Of a stretch of 64,000 bases of DNA, positions 8,011 to 16,073 are shown piece by piece. The stretch lies in NCBI RefSeq assembly GCF_023721835.1, contig NZ_JAMKFE010000012.1, positions 84,023 to 148,022 on the forward strand. Reading direction: 5' to 3'. The notes below the pieces were generated by a model. It was not told where the DNA came from. It saw only the letters and a list, made by a program, of their open reading frames with translations, and searched no databases. Every line of letters starts with the position of its first letter. Position 1 is the first letter of the stretch. This stretch comes from Caldimonas mangrovi (GTDB lineage: Bacteria > Pseudomonadota > Gammaproteobacteria > Burkholderiales > Burkholderiaceae_C). The position numbers and the translations under genes were made by a program.

Positions 8011-8343
8011 GCGTCCTGAAGCGGAGCGGGGGAAACCTGGGACGGCCGGGCATCGACGCTCGAGCGTGCGACCCCACACTGCTTCGGCATGCGCTCCGGT
8101 TCTTCGCCCTCGCCTCTCTCCAGGTCCGGGCGGTCAGCTACCGTGCGGTCAAGCAAGTTCGTGGAACAAGCGCCGGACGCCGGCAACGCGGTGCTACACG
8201 CCCGCGTTTCGCCCGCACACCGGTACTGCGCAGCCAGGCAGATCCCTCGCAGCGCGCGGCGCGGAAACACCCACTTCCCGCCCGCTTCTTCTGCGCATCG
8301 CGGGGCGGCACACGCCCTGTCACACCGAAAGACGAGGCTCTCG
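8011..8343. other. Regulatory region before the CesT-like gene
   Basis: This 333-bp gap carries the hrpII-type promoter at 8083-8144. A frame open from 8089 runs in phase with the downstream gene, but its first 85 residues are Ser/Arg/Ala-rich and start inside the promoter. I therefore treat it as untranslated leader. No other feature was seen. Confidence 0.5.
8083..8144 (+). promoter_or_regulatory. hrpII/PIP-type promoter upstream of the 8344 gene
   Basis: TTCG at 8083-8086 and TTCG at 8103-8106 are separated by 16 nt, and both extend to TTCGB (TTCGG and TTCGC). A TANNNT element, TACCGT at 8139-8144, begins 32 nt after the box, within the 30-32 nt spacing known for HrpB/HrpX-controlled promoters. 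The coding start is 238 nt from the box, so a leader of roughly 190 nt is predicted. This is the best-formed of the three boxes in the window. Confidence 0.65.
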
Positions 8344-9282
8344 ATGGCACCTGACTCCACGCCCCCCACATCGCCGGTGACGCACCGGCGCATCTGGGGC
8401 TACCCGCAACCGGTCTTCGAGGCAGCCTGCATGATGGCGTGCGAAGGAACCACCATGCTGCCCGGACCGATGGACATCCGCCTCGACCCGTGCTGCATCA
8501 CGGTGCAGCCGCTGCACGAGCGCGCTGCGCCGTGGCAGGCGCGCGCACCGGTGCCACGGCCGGCCCGCATGGACCGGTCTTTGTGGCACAACACACTGTT
8601 GTGCGCCAATACCGCCGTAATGCGCCACGGCAGCTTCGCGTTCGGCCTCGACGACGACGAACAACCGTTGCTGACCTCCCAGCTGTTCTCGTCGGCCGAC
8701 GACCCGATCGGACTGGCCCGCCAGCTGCAACGCATGCACGAGCTGTGGCAATGCGCCGAGAGCCTGGCCGCCACCGAGGCCGCGCCGATCGCTCACGCGC
8801 ACATCGAGGCGTTCATGCTGCCTCGCCACCCCGAGCGACCGCACGACGAAGGCCAACGCCAGGCGCGCATCAGCAACTGCCTGATCGACAGCCTGCTGGC
8901 GATGGGTCTGTCGGAGCAGCAGACCTGCCAGATCGCGGCGGCCGGAAAGTTGCGGCTGGACAAGGCCGAAATCCGTTTCGAATGTCCGCCGACCGGTGTC
9001 GCGCTGCTGATGATCATCACGCTGCACAACGCGCTGCTCGACGGCACCCCCGAGTCGGCGTTGCAGCTGACGACGGAACTGATGGCCGACTTCGGCATCG
9101 CGGTGGGCCGCACATCGACCGGCTACCAGTTGCTGGCCCGATGGCCGTGCAACGGACATGCAACGACCGAGTTCGGCAAGTTCCTGGCGACCTTCGCCGA
9201 GCTGCCGACCGTGCTGCTCGCCGACACCACGGTCTACGACCCCGCGGACAGCGACCTCGACGTGTTGCTGCCGCACGTCTAG
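8344..9282 (+). CDS. Putative tandem CesT-like (type III chaperone fold) protein, 312 aa
   Basis: Two segments each read like the CesT/SycE class of type III secretion chaperone. Around residues 80-140 the order is LLCANTAVMRHGSFAFGLDD, then DDPIGLARQLQRMHELW, matching the N(x)nF.LD..L..D...L...L.....W end of the CesT domain. Around residues 178-300 a second copy runs from NCLIDSLLAMGLSEQQ through KLRLDKAEIRF to an ALLDGTPESALQL/GYQLLARW/EFGKFLATFAELP ending. Typical chaperones are about 130-170 aa and single-domain, so a 312-aa double-domain form would be unusual. The gene sits behind the best hrpII-type promoter and near secreted-like proteins, which fits a chaperone role. The fold call is inference from pattern and needs a structure prediction. 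Confidence 0.6.
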   Translation: MAPDSTPPTSPVTHRRIWGYPQPVFEAACMMACEGTTMLPGPMDIRLDPCCITVQPLHERAAPWQARAPVPRPARMDRSLWHNTLLCANTAVMRHGSFAFGLDDDEQPLLTSQLFSSADDPIGLARQLQRMHELWQCAESLAATEAAPIAHAHIEAFMLPRHPERPHDEGQRQARISNCLIDSLLAMGLSEQQTCQIAAAGKLRLDKAEIRFECPPTGVALLMIITLHNALLDGTPESALQLTTELMADFGIAVGRTSTGYQLLARWPCNGHATTEFGKFLATFAELPTVLLADTTVYDPADSDLDVLLPHV

Positions 9283-9289
9283 CGCCTGG

Positions 9290-9823
9290 TCACACGCCCC
9301 GGTAAATGTAGATCGGCGTGCGGTACAGATCGCCCAGCCGTATCACCGCGTCGGGGTGCCGCGACGGCAACGCGAACGTGTTGCTGACGACGAGCGCCGG
9401 GCGCCACTCACCCTTGCGAAGCTTGGCCTCGACCGCCTGCATGCCGGCGGGGTACAGATAGCACAGCAACACGGCGCCGGCAGGCAGGTCGGCCTGCCGG
9501 AAGTCCTTGCGATGGAAGGAAAGACGCTCCAGCCGCAGCAAGCGCTTGAGCAGCACGGAGACCGCCCACGGTATCGGAGACAGCTCGTAGCCGACGACCC
9601 GACAGCCAGGATGGCGGCGCGCATACCGGATCGCGAGCGTGCCCCAGCCGGACCCAAGGTCGACGACGTCCGCCTGCCCCACCGGCCCGGCAGCCTCGAG
9701 CATCGCCGAACAGGCCTTGAACGAACTCGGCATGGGCGAAATGCCGAGCCGCAGCGTGAACACCGCGAGCGATGCGATGACGGCGCATCCCGTCGCGAGC
9801 AGCGTGATTCCGATGAAATGCAT
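9290..9823 (-). CDS. Membrane-anchored class I SAM-dependent methyltransferase-like protein
   Basis: 177 aa. An N-terminal hydrophobic helix (residues about 3-25) acts as a signal anchor. Residues about 52-80 hold the class I methyltransferase glycine-rich motif (VVDLGSGWGTLA), followed by the acidic strand end GYELS that would bind the SAM ribose. A later LLCYLYP segment matches the motif IV region. The protein is short for the fold, and the substrate cannot be told. The start at 9823 has AGGAG about 11 nt upstream. It is convergent with the CesT-like gene (7 bp between stops) and divergent from the small genes at 10042 and 10278. Confidence 0.7.
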   Translation of the reverse strand: MHFIGITLLATGCAVIASLAVFTLRLGISPMPSSFKACSAMLEAAGPVGQADVVDLGSGWGTLAIRYARRHPGCRVVGYELSPIPWAVSVLLKRLLRLERLSFHRKDFRQADLPAGAVLLCYLYPAGMQAVEAKLRKGEWRPALVVSNTFALPSRHPDAVIRLGDLYRTPIYIYRGV

Positions 9824-10041
9824 GTGGGGCAACGCTCCTGCTTCCAGCATGCCACCGGGGGCGCGTGTCGCCGCCTTGTTTCCTGTGTGCGCTTCGCGTC
9901 TGCCGTTCGAAGCTTCGCGTGCGGCGCGGCACCTGGCGGCCCGGGCACGCGATGATGCAACGGCCACCCGCGCGAGAACCGTGCACAGGTGACCCGTTGC
10001 AGCGCGAAGCGCTGCGCATTGCAGCCAGCAGGGCCTTCGCC

Positions 10042-10251
10042 ATGTCCCAGTATCTGTCCTCCGCACCGGCGCCCGGCAGCAGCTTCCCGGGCGCCGCCAC
10101 GCCCTTCGTTCCCCCGTCCCGGACGGGCCTGGTGCAGCTGCCGGGCAGCACGCGGGTCGTCTGGTGGACAGGCCGCGTCGCGATCGGGCTGCAGTACTCG
10201 CCACCGCGGCCGGCGGCTGCGACGGTCGGGACGCAGCCGCGGCCGGATTGA
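10042..10251 (+). CDS. Small hypothetical protein, 69 aa
   Basis: Not recognised. The Ser/Pro/Ala/Gly-rich N-terminus precedes a compact core around LVQLPGSTRVVWWTGRVAIGLQY (about residues 30-52) and a Pro-rich tail. It lies 26 nt upstream of the candidate secreted protein at 10278, so the pair is probably co-transcribed. No clear Shine-Dalgarno is seen. A TTCG-N17-TTCG pair (9893-9917), one base off the hrpII spacing, lies 125 nt upstream. Coding status rests on codon bias and position. Confidence 0.45.
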   Translation: MSQYLSSAPAPGSSFPGAATPFVPPSRTGLVQLPGSTRVVWWTGRVAIGLQYSPPRPAAATVGTQPRPD

Positions 10252-10277
10252 CCCACGATCTACCGGGAGCCACGGCC

Positions 10278-10928
10278 GTGAGTTCTTCTTCCCGCATCGG
10301 CACGCAAGCGCCGCACCTGCCGTCAGGAGGGTCGGCGCCCCAGCACACGAACCGAGCGGCCACGAGCTCCACACCGGCCTCCGTCACGCCGGGCGGCCTC
10401 ACGGCGCACGGCGCGCACGCCGGGGCGCACGGCAAGACGACAGCGCCGCGCGCCTCCAATGCGTCGCTGAAGAACTTCCTGTCGAGCGCCTCGCAGGGGC
10501 TCCAGCAGGCCCCCGAACGACTGAACCTCGCGGCCGACGGACTGCAGCAGGCCAGCGCCCTGGCGCAACAGGCAGGAACGCTGCTGCAAGCCGCGCCGCA
10601 AGCGCTGCAGGGTGCCGGCTCGGCCTTCAAGACCGCAGCGTCGACGCTGCAGAACGCAGGCGCGGCCGCACAGCTCGTAGCCGGCCGCATCGCGCCGATC
10701 GCCGGAGCCGTCGTGTCCGCGGTGGAGCTGGCTCAGGCGGCCAGCAGCACCGTCCAGGCCTTCCGCTCCGTCTCGCCCGACGGCACGCCCGTCGAGCCGC
10801 CACCGGGCGCCCGCAGTTCGGCGCTGTTGAACCTCGCCGTGAAGACCGGCGAGTTCGCAGCCAACGCGCACCCCGCGTTGCAGATCGCCACCGCGGCGGT
10901 CAAGGCCACGGGCACGGGTCGCAGCTGA
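10278..10928 (+). CDS. Ala/Gln-rich candidate T3SS-secreted protein, 216 aa
   Basis: The first 60 residues are polar (Ser, Thr, His, Pro, Ala) with no Sec signal, like a type III secretion signal. Residues about 62-145 form long amphipathic helices with repeated Gln/Ala/Leu heptad-like patterns (for example LQQASALAQQAGTLLQAAPQ). A hydrophobic patch IAPIAGAVVSAVELAQAA lies near 135-152. This composition is seen in T3SS translocator and harpin-like proteins, but no named family is recognised. The GTG start at 10278 is supported by GGGAG at 10265-10269. An intrinsic-like hairpin follows the gene. Confidence 0.55.
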   Translation: MSSSSRIGTQAPHLPSGGSAPQHTNRAATSSTPASVTPGGLTAHGAHAGAHGKTTAPRASNASLKNFLSSASQGLQQAPERLNLAADGLQQASALAQQAGTLLQAAPQALQGAGSAFKTAASTLQNAGAAAQLVAGRIAPIAGAVVSAVELAQAASSTVQAFRSVSPDGTPVEPPPGARSSALLNLAVKTGEFAANAHPALQIATAAVKATGTGRS

Positions 10929-10953
10929 CAGTCAGGGCATTGCACCCGGGAGG

Positions 10954-10980
10954 GGGCGCCTGTGTCTCGCCGCGGCGCCC
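10954..10980. terminator. Hairpin between convergent genes
   Basis: GGGCGCC at 10954-10960 pairs with GGCGCCC at 10974-10980 across a 13-nt loop. It lies between the stop of the 10278 gene and the stop of pilE, so it could terminate both. There is no T-run. Confidence 0.35.
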
Positions 10981-10994
10981 GCCGCGGCCGTCGC

Positions 10995-11438
10995 TCACCA
11001 GCAGGCGTCCACCGGCAACCGACCACCCGTCACGCCCTGGATGCCCAGGTGGTCGATGGTGTAGCTGCCGCAGGCGTCCGCGTCCTGGGCCGGGGTCGGC
11101 TCGGCGACGGCACGCCAGCCGCTCGCGTCCGACGTGAGCTCGAGGTGCAGGCGGTAGTACGCCGTGGTGCCGAAGCGCACCTCCACAGGAAATTCGCTGC
11201 CCGCATAGCCCAGAAACGGTGGCGTTTCGGCATAGGCGTTGTGGGTGGTGAAGTACCGTTCCTGCCGGGCGGCGAGTTCGAGCAGCGCGGTCTTGGCCTC
11301 GGCGCGCCGGGACTTGCGCACCGCCTCCACATAGCTCGGAAACGCCAGCGCCGACAGGATGGCGACCACCACCACCACGATCATCAGCTCGATCAGGGTG
11401 AAGCCGCGGCAGCGGCCCGACATGGCGGCACGTGGCAT
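10995..11438 (-). CDS. pilE: Type IV minor pilin PilE-like
   Basis: 147 aa prepilin. A short basic leader (to residue about 12) is followed by the type IV pilin motif GFTLIELMIVVVVVAILSA, with Gly before the cleaved Phe and Glu at +5 of the mature protein. A globular domain with conserved Cys near positions 122 and 146 suggests the usual C-terminal disulphide loop. The mature protein would be inserted in the inner membrane and assembled at the pilus tip or shaft by the PilMNOPQ machinery, which is not in this window. It is the last gene of the fimT-pilV-pilW-pilX-pilY1-pilE operon, starting 2 nt after the pilY1 stop. An internal ATG at 11423 is also possible. Confidence 0.9.
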   Translation of the reverse strand: MPRAAMSGRCRGFTLIELMIVVVVVAILSALAFPSYVEAVRKSRRAEAKTALLELAARQERYFTTHNAYAETPPFLGYAGSEFPVEVRFGTTAYYRLHLELTSDASGWRAVAEPTPAQDADACGSYTIDHLGIQGVTGGRLPVDACW

Positions 11439-11440
11439 GG

Positions 11441-14400
11441 TCAGCGCAGCTGGATCCAGTTGAGCCGCCCGCCCGGCCCGGAGGGTGCGGGTTGCACGCG
11501 CGTGACGCGGCCGCCTCCTGCAAACGTCTGCTGCACCAGGAAGGCCTTGCGCCGCGTGGTCACCACCGCCGGGCTGCCGGTGGCCCCCAGTGCCAGCCCG
11601 GCGACGTCCGGCACGCCGGCGTCGGAAAAGAACGGCGTCCTGGCGGCGCCGCCGTTCTCGACCGAGACGGCCATGGTGTAGCCGCCCTGCGCGCGGCGCG
11701 AGCAGGTGAACGGATCGGAAGTTTCCGGCACGGTGGTGTTGACCAGGAACATGCCGTACGCCAGCACCGGGTTGTAGAGCACCTGCTCGTCGCTGCCCAG
11801 CGGCAGGGTCCAGCCCATGTGCTCGTTGCTGCCGGAGCAGGCGCTGCTGCCTTTCCAGCAGACGTCGAAGCGGCTCACCGTGCGCACGTCGCCGGCCTGC
11901 GGCGAAGGCCGGGTCGAGACCGTCTGGGCGACGAGTTGTGCCGGCGTGACGGTCGCCGTCGCCGGCAGGCTGGCATACCGGGCGCCGGTGCGCGTCCTGC
12001 CGTTCCATTCGTCGAAGTCGGCGTCCCACACGCCGTACAAGGCCTGGCCGCCGCTGGCGTAGGTTGCGGCGCCGGTCAGGGTCTGTTCGAGCTTCTCGCC
12101 GGTGCCGAAAGAAACCACCACGCGCGGCAATGCGCCAGCGCCCCTGCCCGGGACAGAGGCCACCACCACCTTGCCGGTGACCGGCCGGCCCGGTGCACTG
12201 AACAGAGGCGTCGCCGAGGCGGCCCATTGCGCAGGGTCGGACGAGGCCAGATCGAAGCGCCAGACGTTGCCGAGGCGGTCGCCCGCATACACGTAGTCGG
12301 TGATGTGGTCGCCGTCGAGGTCGACCGGCGTGACATTGGCGATGCCGTTGCCCGAGCCGCCCACGCCCGCCGCCAGGTAGCGGAACGTGATGGCGCCGGT
12401 GGCCCGGTCGATGCGCATGATGAACAGGCCGGCACCACCTGCGGCGCTGTTCATGCCGTTGCCGAACAGTGCCGCCCAGCTGCCGTCGTGCAGGCGCCGG
12501 ATGGCCGGCGTGCCGACCACCGCGCCCAGGTGCGCGCCGCACGAGCCATGGTTGACGCAGGTGATCGACGCGGAATTCCACTCGCCTTTGACGATCGCCG
12601 CGGCGCGGTCTTCAGCGAAACGCGAGGGGTCGGTCACGTCCAGCGCATAGACCGCGCCGGACACCGCGGTGGTGCGGTCTCCGACTGCACCGGTGTTGTT
12701 GCGCGCAGGGCCCAGCCCACCGACCAGCCAGGTGCGCCAGGCACCGCCCACGTACAGGTCGCCGGCGCCCGGTGTCGCGTCGACGTACAGGTTGTGCGCG
12801 TACTTGCTGCCGGAGAAATCGAGGGCCGGTGTCGTCGAGTGGATGCGCTCGACCACCTCGGCCGGCATGTAAGCCAGCAACTCCCTGCCGTCATTGACGC
12901 CGCCGGCCCGGAAGCCGTGCAACAGCCCGTCGTTGGCGCCGACGTAGACCACCGGCGTGCGAGTCGCATGGCTGTTGCGATACGCCGCGTACGACTGCCC
13001 TTCCGCGCCGGTCTGGCCGGTGATGCCGTCGACCCAGGGGCCGTCATACGGCGCCGACGGGGCGCCCACCCAGGTGGGGCTGGAGTTCAGCATGTCGCCC
13101 AGCAGCCCGGTGCGCGTGCGCAAGCGGCCGCCGTTCCGGATCTCTGCCTCCCGATGGCCGCGCAGGTAGTCGAGGCGCTCGGGCGCCGGCCGGCCGTCGG
13201 CCGCGCTGAGCGCGTTGCGCTGCGCCGCCGACAACGCGTCCCATCGCAGCGGCACCCCGCTGGTGCCGTTCCAGCTCAACATGGTGCGTGCCGACGGCGC
13301 TTGGGCCGCCACGGCTGGCGCACCGGTGCCGACCGCCGGGCAGGCGCCGCCCGTGAGACCGCAGTTGGCATCCCAGTTGGCGGTGCTGCGGATCGACAGC
13401 GTGTCGGTCGCCGGGTCCTCGAGCAGGTCGTGTGCGGTCAGTTGGCCCCACCAGTTCAGCGGGTGGTTGAGCACCAGGTACAGCTGCGACCCCGCCCGCA
13501 CGCGCGCGGTGGGCTGCACGTCGGTGCCCGCCGACGTGTTGGCGCGGTCCCAGGGCGCAGCCTTGAAGCAGGTGATCTCATGCACATTGCTGCCGCCGCC
13601 CGTGCTGCCGGAAAAGCCGAAGCGAAACGACGACGGCAGCGGACCGTTGGACTCGGTGATGCGGCGGCCCACGAGCACCGGCTGTGAGATGCCGCCATCG
13701 ATGCTGTAGGAGAAGTCGAGATCGCCGTCCTGCGACAGGTCCAGCGTATAGGTGATCGGCACCGCAGCGCCGCGCGCGGGGCGGTCCACCGCCTGCTGGT
13801 TCTCGATCGTCACGCCGGGCGGCAAGTCGCTGGAGGCCAGGTACGGATAGTTGAAGTCCAGCGGCACGTCGGTGTTCACGCCCGTGGTGCCGTAGTTCCA
13901 CAGCCTGCCGGTCGCGCAGGTGTTGCGCACGGCTTCTGCCTGCTTGAGCAAGCTCAGCGAGGAAGGGTAGTAGTGCGGAAAGTCCTTGTTCAGGCGCGAC
14001 CAGCGTGTGTCGCCTGCGCCCCGCAAGGTGATGCGGCCGGGCTTGAAGCCCGGCCCCGTATCGGTGTTGTCGGCGGGGTTCGCGAAGTTGCCGTATTCGT
14101 CGATCCCGATGCCCAGGTACCCGCCGTCGACGCCGTCATAGGTTTGCGGGATGTCGAGCGGATTGCCGGGAATGGCGTCGAAGCTGCCCGTCGCCCGGTC
14201 GAACCCGATCAGCTGGTTCTTGCAGCTGTATCCCAGGCTCCCGCCCGGCGCGCCCACGTCGACCGGCCGCGATCCGTCGGCGAGAAAGAAGCTCATGCCG
14301 TCCGCGCCATGCCCGTCCAGGTTGTTGCCGCCATAGGTCACGCTGGTGAAGCTGACGCGCAGGCCGCGGTGCGTCGGGAACGTGAACTTCGAGACCACCG

Positions 14401-14746
14401 CACCGGTCTGGAAGATCGCGTTGGTGCCCTGGCCGGTGTTCACGTTGTGCACCTTCTGCGCAACGTCGCCGTTGGTGAGCCGCAGCGCCCCGAAGCCCGG
14501 CGGGTCGGGCAGGCGCCCCGAAATGCCGCCCACATGCATTGCGCTGCCGTAGTAGGGCAGCCCCACGCACGCGGGGATGCTGCCGGTGTTGTTGCCGGCC
14601 GTCAGGCAGGCACCGTTCAGCGCCTGCCAGTCGTAGCTGCTCGACGCCCCCGTCAGCCGGTCATCGATGACCACTTGCCCTTGGGCCGCGCCGGGCAGGC
14701 TCGCGCCGACGATCAAGGTAGCGCACATGATGTATCGCATGGCCAT
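11441..14746 (-). CDS. pilY1: PilY1/PilC-family pilus tip adhesin, 1101 aa
   Basis: A Sec signal peptide (residues 1-23) leads a large secreted protein. The N-terminal 400 residues read as a lectin-like beta-rich region (GLRVSFTSVTYGGNNLDGHG, then DGMSFFLADGSRP). The C-terminal part has the PilY1 beta-propeller signature: GDMLNSSPTWVGAPSAPYDG, VVYVGANDGLLHGF, and a calcium-loop motif DLDGDHITDY near residue 808. PilY1 controls pilus extension and retraction and often mediates adhesion. AGGAGG at 14755-14760 supports the ATG at 14746. The gene sits between pilX and pilE, the standard minor-pilin operon order. The lectin-like N-terminus replaces the von Willebrand A domain found in the Pseudomonas protein, so ligand specificity probably differs. 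Confidence 0.9.
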   Translation of the reverse strand: MAMRYIMCATLIVGASLPGAAQGQVVIDDRLTGASSSYDWQALNGACLTAGNNTGSIPACVGLPYYGSAMHVGGISGRLPDPPGFGALRLTNGDVAQKVHNVNTGQGTNAIFQTGAVVSKFTFPTHRGLRVSFTSVTYGGNNLDGHGADGMSFFLADGSRPVDVGAPGGSLGYSCKNQLIGFDRATGSFDAIPGNPLDIPQTYDGVDGGYLGIGIDEYGNFANPADNTDTGPGFKPGRITLRGAGDTRWSRLNKDFPHYYPSSLSLLKQAEAVRNTCATGRLWNYGTTGVNTDVPLDFNYPYLASSDLPPGVTIENQQAVDRPARGAAVPITYTLDLSQDGDLDFSYSIDGGISQPVLVGRRITESNGPLPSSFRFGFSGSTGGGSNVHEITCFKAAPWDRANTSAGTDVQPTARVRAGSQLYLVLNHPLNWWGQLTAHDLLEDPATDTLSIRSTANWDANCGLTGGACPAVGTGAPAVAAQAPSARTMLSWNGTSGVPLRWDALSAAQRNALSAADGRPAPERLDYLRGHREAEIRNGGRLRTRTGLLGDMLNSSPTWVGAPSAPYDGPWVDGITGQTGAEGQSYAAYRNSHATRTPVVYVGANDGLLHGFRAGGVNDGRELLAYMPAEVVERIHSTTPALDFSGSKYAHNLYVDATPGAGDLYVGGAWRTWLVGGLGPARNNTGAVGDRTTAVSGAVYALDVTDPSRFAEDRAAAIVKGEWNSASITCVNHGSCGAHLGAVVGTPAIRRLHDGSWAALFGNGMNSAAGGAGLFIMRIDRATGAITFRYLAAGVGGSGNGIANVTPVDLDGDHITDYVYAGDRLGNVWRFDLASSDPAQWAASATPLFSAPGRPVTGKVVVASVPGRGAGALPRVVVSFGTGEKLEQTLTGAATYASGGQALYGVWDADFDEWNGRTRTGARYASLPATATVTPAQLVAQTVSTRPSPQAGDVRTVSRFDVCWKGSSACSGSNEHMGWTLPLGSDEQVLYNPVLAYGMFLVNTTVPETSDPFTCSRRAQGGYTMAVSVENGGAARTPFFSDAGVPDVAGLALGATGSPAVVTTRRKAFLVQQTFAGGGRVTRVQPAPSGPGGRLNWIQLR

Positions 14747-14759
14747 CGCCTCATCCTCC

Positions 14760-15347
14760 TCACAAACCGCCCAGATCCCTGATACCTGAAGTGACCTGAT
14801 AGGTGCTCTGGACCACCGCGGCCGTGCTGGACTTGCCGCCGCTCGCGGACGCGCTCACGCGGTACAGCTGCCCGCTGCCGTCAGCGGAGAAGCCGAGGTA
14901 GTGGATGTACAGCGCCGGTGCCTCGCGATAGTTCCACCCGCCATCGTCGGCCAGCCCGCCATCGGGCGAGATCGACAACTCCTGGGGCGCATATTCGAAA
15001 CGCGCGGCCCACGGCAGCGCGGCGGCGTCGGCCAGAGGGTCGGCGCACACCTGCAAGCCGCTGCCGTCGGCAATGGGCCTGACCCCGCTGCACGGCACCC
15101 CTGCCCCGGTGCCGCTGTCGGACAGCCACCACTCGCCGTATTGCAAGGTGCTCTGCGCGACGGAGAAGGCGCGCAGCTTGTCGCGCGTGTTGGCCGCGAT
15201 GCGTTCCTGCAGCCCGGTGCCGCGCAGCATCACCACGCCGAGGACACTGACGACCAGTAGCATCAGCATGGCGCTGATCAACACGAATCCGGCATCGGCT
15301 GGCCGGCGCGGCGGTGATGGCAACGAGAGGGAGCGGCTCATGGTCAT
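14760..15347 (-). CDS. pilX: Type IV pilus assembly protein PilX
   Basis: 195 aa minor pilin-like protein. A basic N-terminus leads a hydrophobic helix (FVLISAMLMLLVVSVLGVVM, about 21-40) of the PilX type, lacking the strict GFTLIE motif as usual in PilX. The following segment (LQERIAANTRDKLRAFSVAQSTLQYGEWWL) matches the conserved PilX N-terminal helix. The start overlaps the pilW stop by 4 nt (ATGA at 15344-15347), and the stop is 13 nt from the pilY1 start. It is expected to prime pilus assembly and present PilY1. Confidence 0.85.
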   Translation of the reverse strand: MTMSRSLSLPSPPRRPADAGFVLISAMLMLLVVSVLGVVMLRGTGLQERIAANTRDKLRAFSVAQSTLQYGEWWLSDSGTGAGVPCSGVRPIADGSGLQVCADPLADAAALPWAARFEYAPQELSISPDGGLADDGGWNYREAPALYIHYLGFSADGSGQLYRVSASASGGKSSTAAVVQSTYQVTSGIRDLGGL

Positions 15348-16072
15348 GTCCGGTTCATCAGGTTGACGTGCTGTACCCAGTCGATCGTGGGCGGCTCGCC
15401 GGGCGCGCCGGCGTACGGGTTGACGAAGCGCACGGTGATGCGAGCGCTGCGGACCCGTGGCCACAGACTCGCCGCACTGACGTCGTCGGCAGCCAGGTAG
15501 CGGTCAACGTTGCGATCGTCGACGGCCACGCCATAGAGCACGATCAGCGACTGCACCTGGCTCACCAGCACGATGCTCGTCGCGCCGTCATCGACCGAAC
15601 ACCGCAGCGTGCGATCGGCTCCCACCGTATAGGTGTTGACAACCAGCGCCGCGGCCGCGCCCTCGTTGCGCCGTCCGGCGCAGTCGGCGAGCGCCTGTCC
15701 AGGCGCCACCACGTAGCGCGTCGTGAGCGACGTGGCGGCATCCGAACCGCCGGCACCCACCAGGCCCTGCCCCGGCGCAAAGCGGCCGAAGGCCGTCGTC
15801 GCCGCCGGCAAGGCCTCGGCGGCAGGCTGCTCGAACGGGTCCGGGTGGTAGCCCGCGGCCTGCACCGTCGCGGCCAGCAGGCTCAGGGCGAGTCTCTCGT
15901 TGTCCTGCAGAGCCGCGAGCCGGTCCTGCGCGACGAAGGCCCGCTTCATGCCGACGAACGAAGCGGCAAAACCGCTCAGCATGAAAAGGCCGATCGCCAC
16001 GGCGACCATCAGTTCGATCAGGCTGAGCCCGCGCTGGCGGCGCGGCGTGGCACAAGCATTCGACGGACGCAT
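15344..16072 (-). CDS. pilW: Type IV minor pilin PilW
   Basis: 242 aa prepilin-like protein with the N-terminal motif GLSLIELMVAVAIGLFMLSG (Glu at +5), followed by MKRAFVAQDRLAALQDNERL, as in the PilW family. The start at 16072 is chosen because GGAG lies 7 nt upstream and the codon follows the pilV stop by one base. An ATG at 16087 would overlap pilV. The product joins the minor-pilin complex with PilV, PilX and FimT. Confidence 0.85.
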   Translation of the reverse strand: MRPSNACATPRRQRGLSLIELMVAVAIGLFMLSGFAASFVGMKRAFVAQDRLAALQDNERLALSLLAATVQAAGYHPDPFEQPAAEALPAATTAFGRFAPGQGLVGAGGSDAATSLTTRYVVAPGQALADCAGRRNEGAAAALVVNTYTVGADRTLRCSVDDGATSIVLVSQVQSLIVLYGVAVDDRNVDRYLAADDVSAASLWPRVRSARITVRFVNPYAGAPGEPPTIDWVQHVNLMNRT

Positions 16073-16073
16073 C

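Noticed and set aside
9893..9917. TTCG-N17-TTCG upstream of the 10042 gene
   Set aside because: Spacing is 17, not 16, and the -10 is not present. Similar N17 pairs at 17287-17311 and 20840-20864 face no suitable gene or are equally off-spacing, so they are probably background.
11432..13687. Long plus-strand open frame opposite pilY1
   Set aside because: Shadow of the pilin adhesin gene in GC-rich sequence, with Arg/Ala/Gly/His-rich content.
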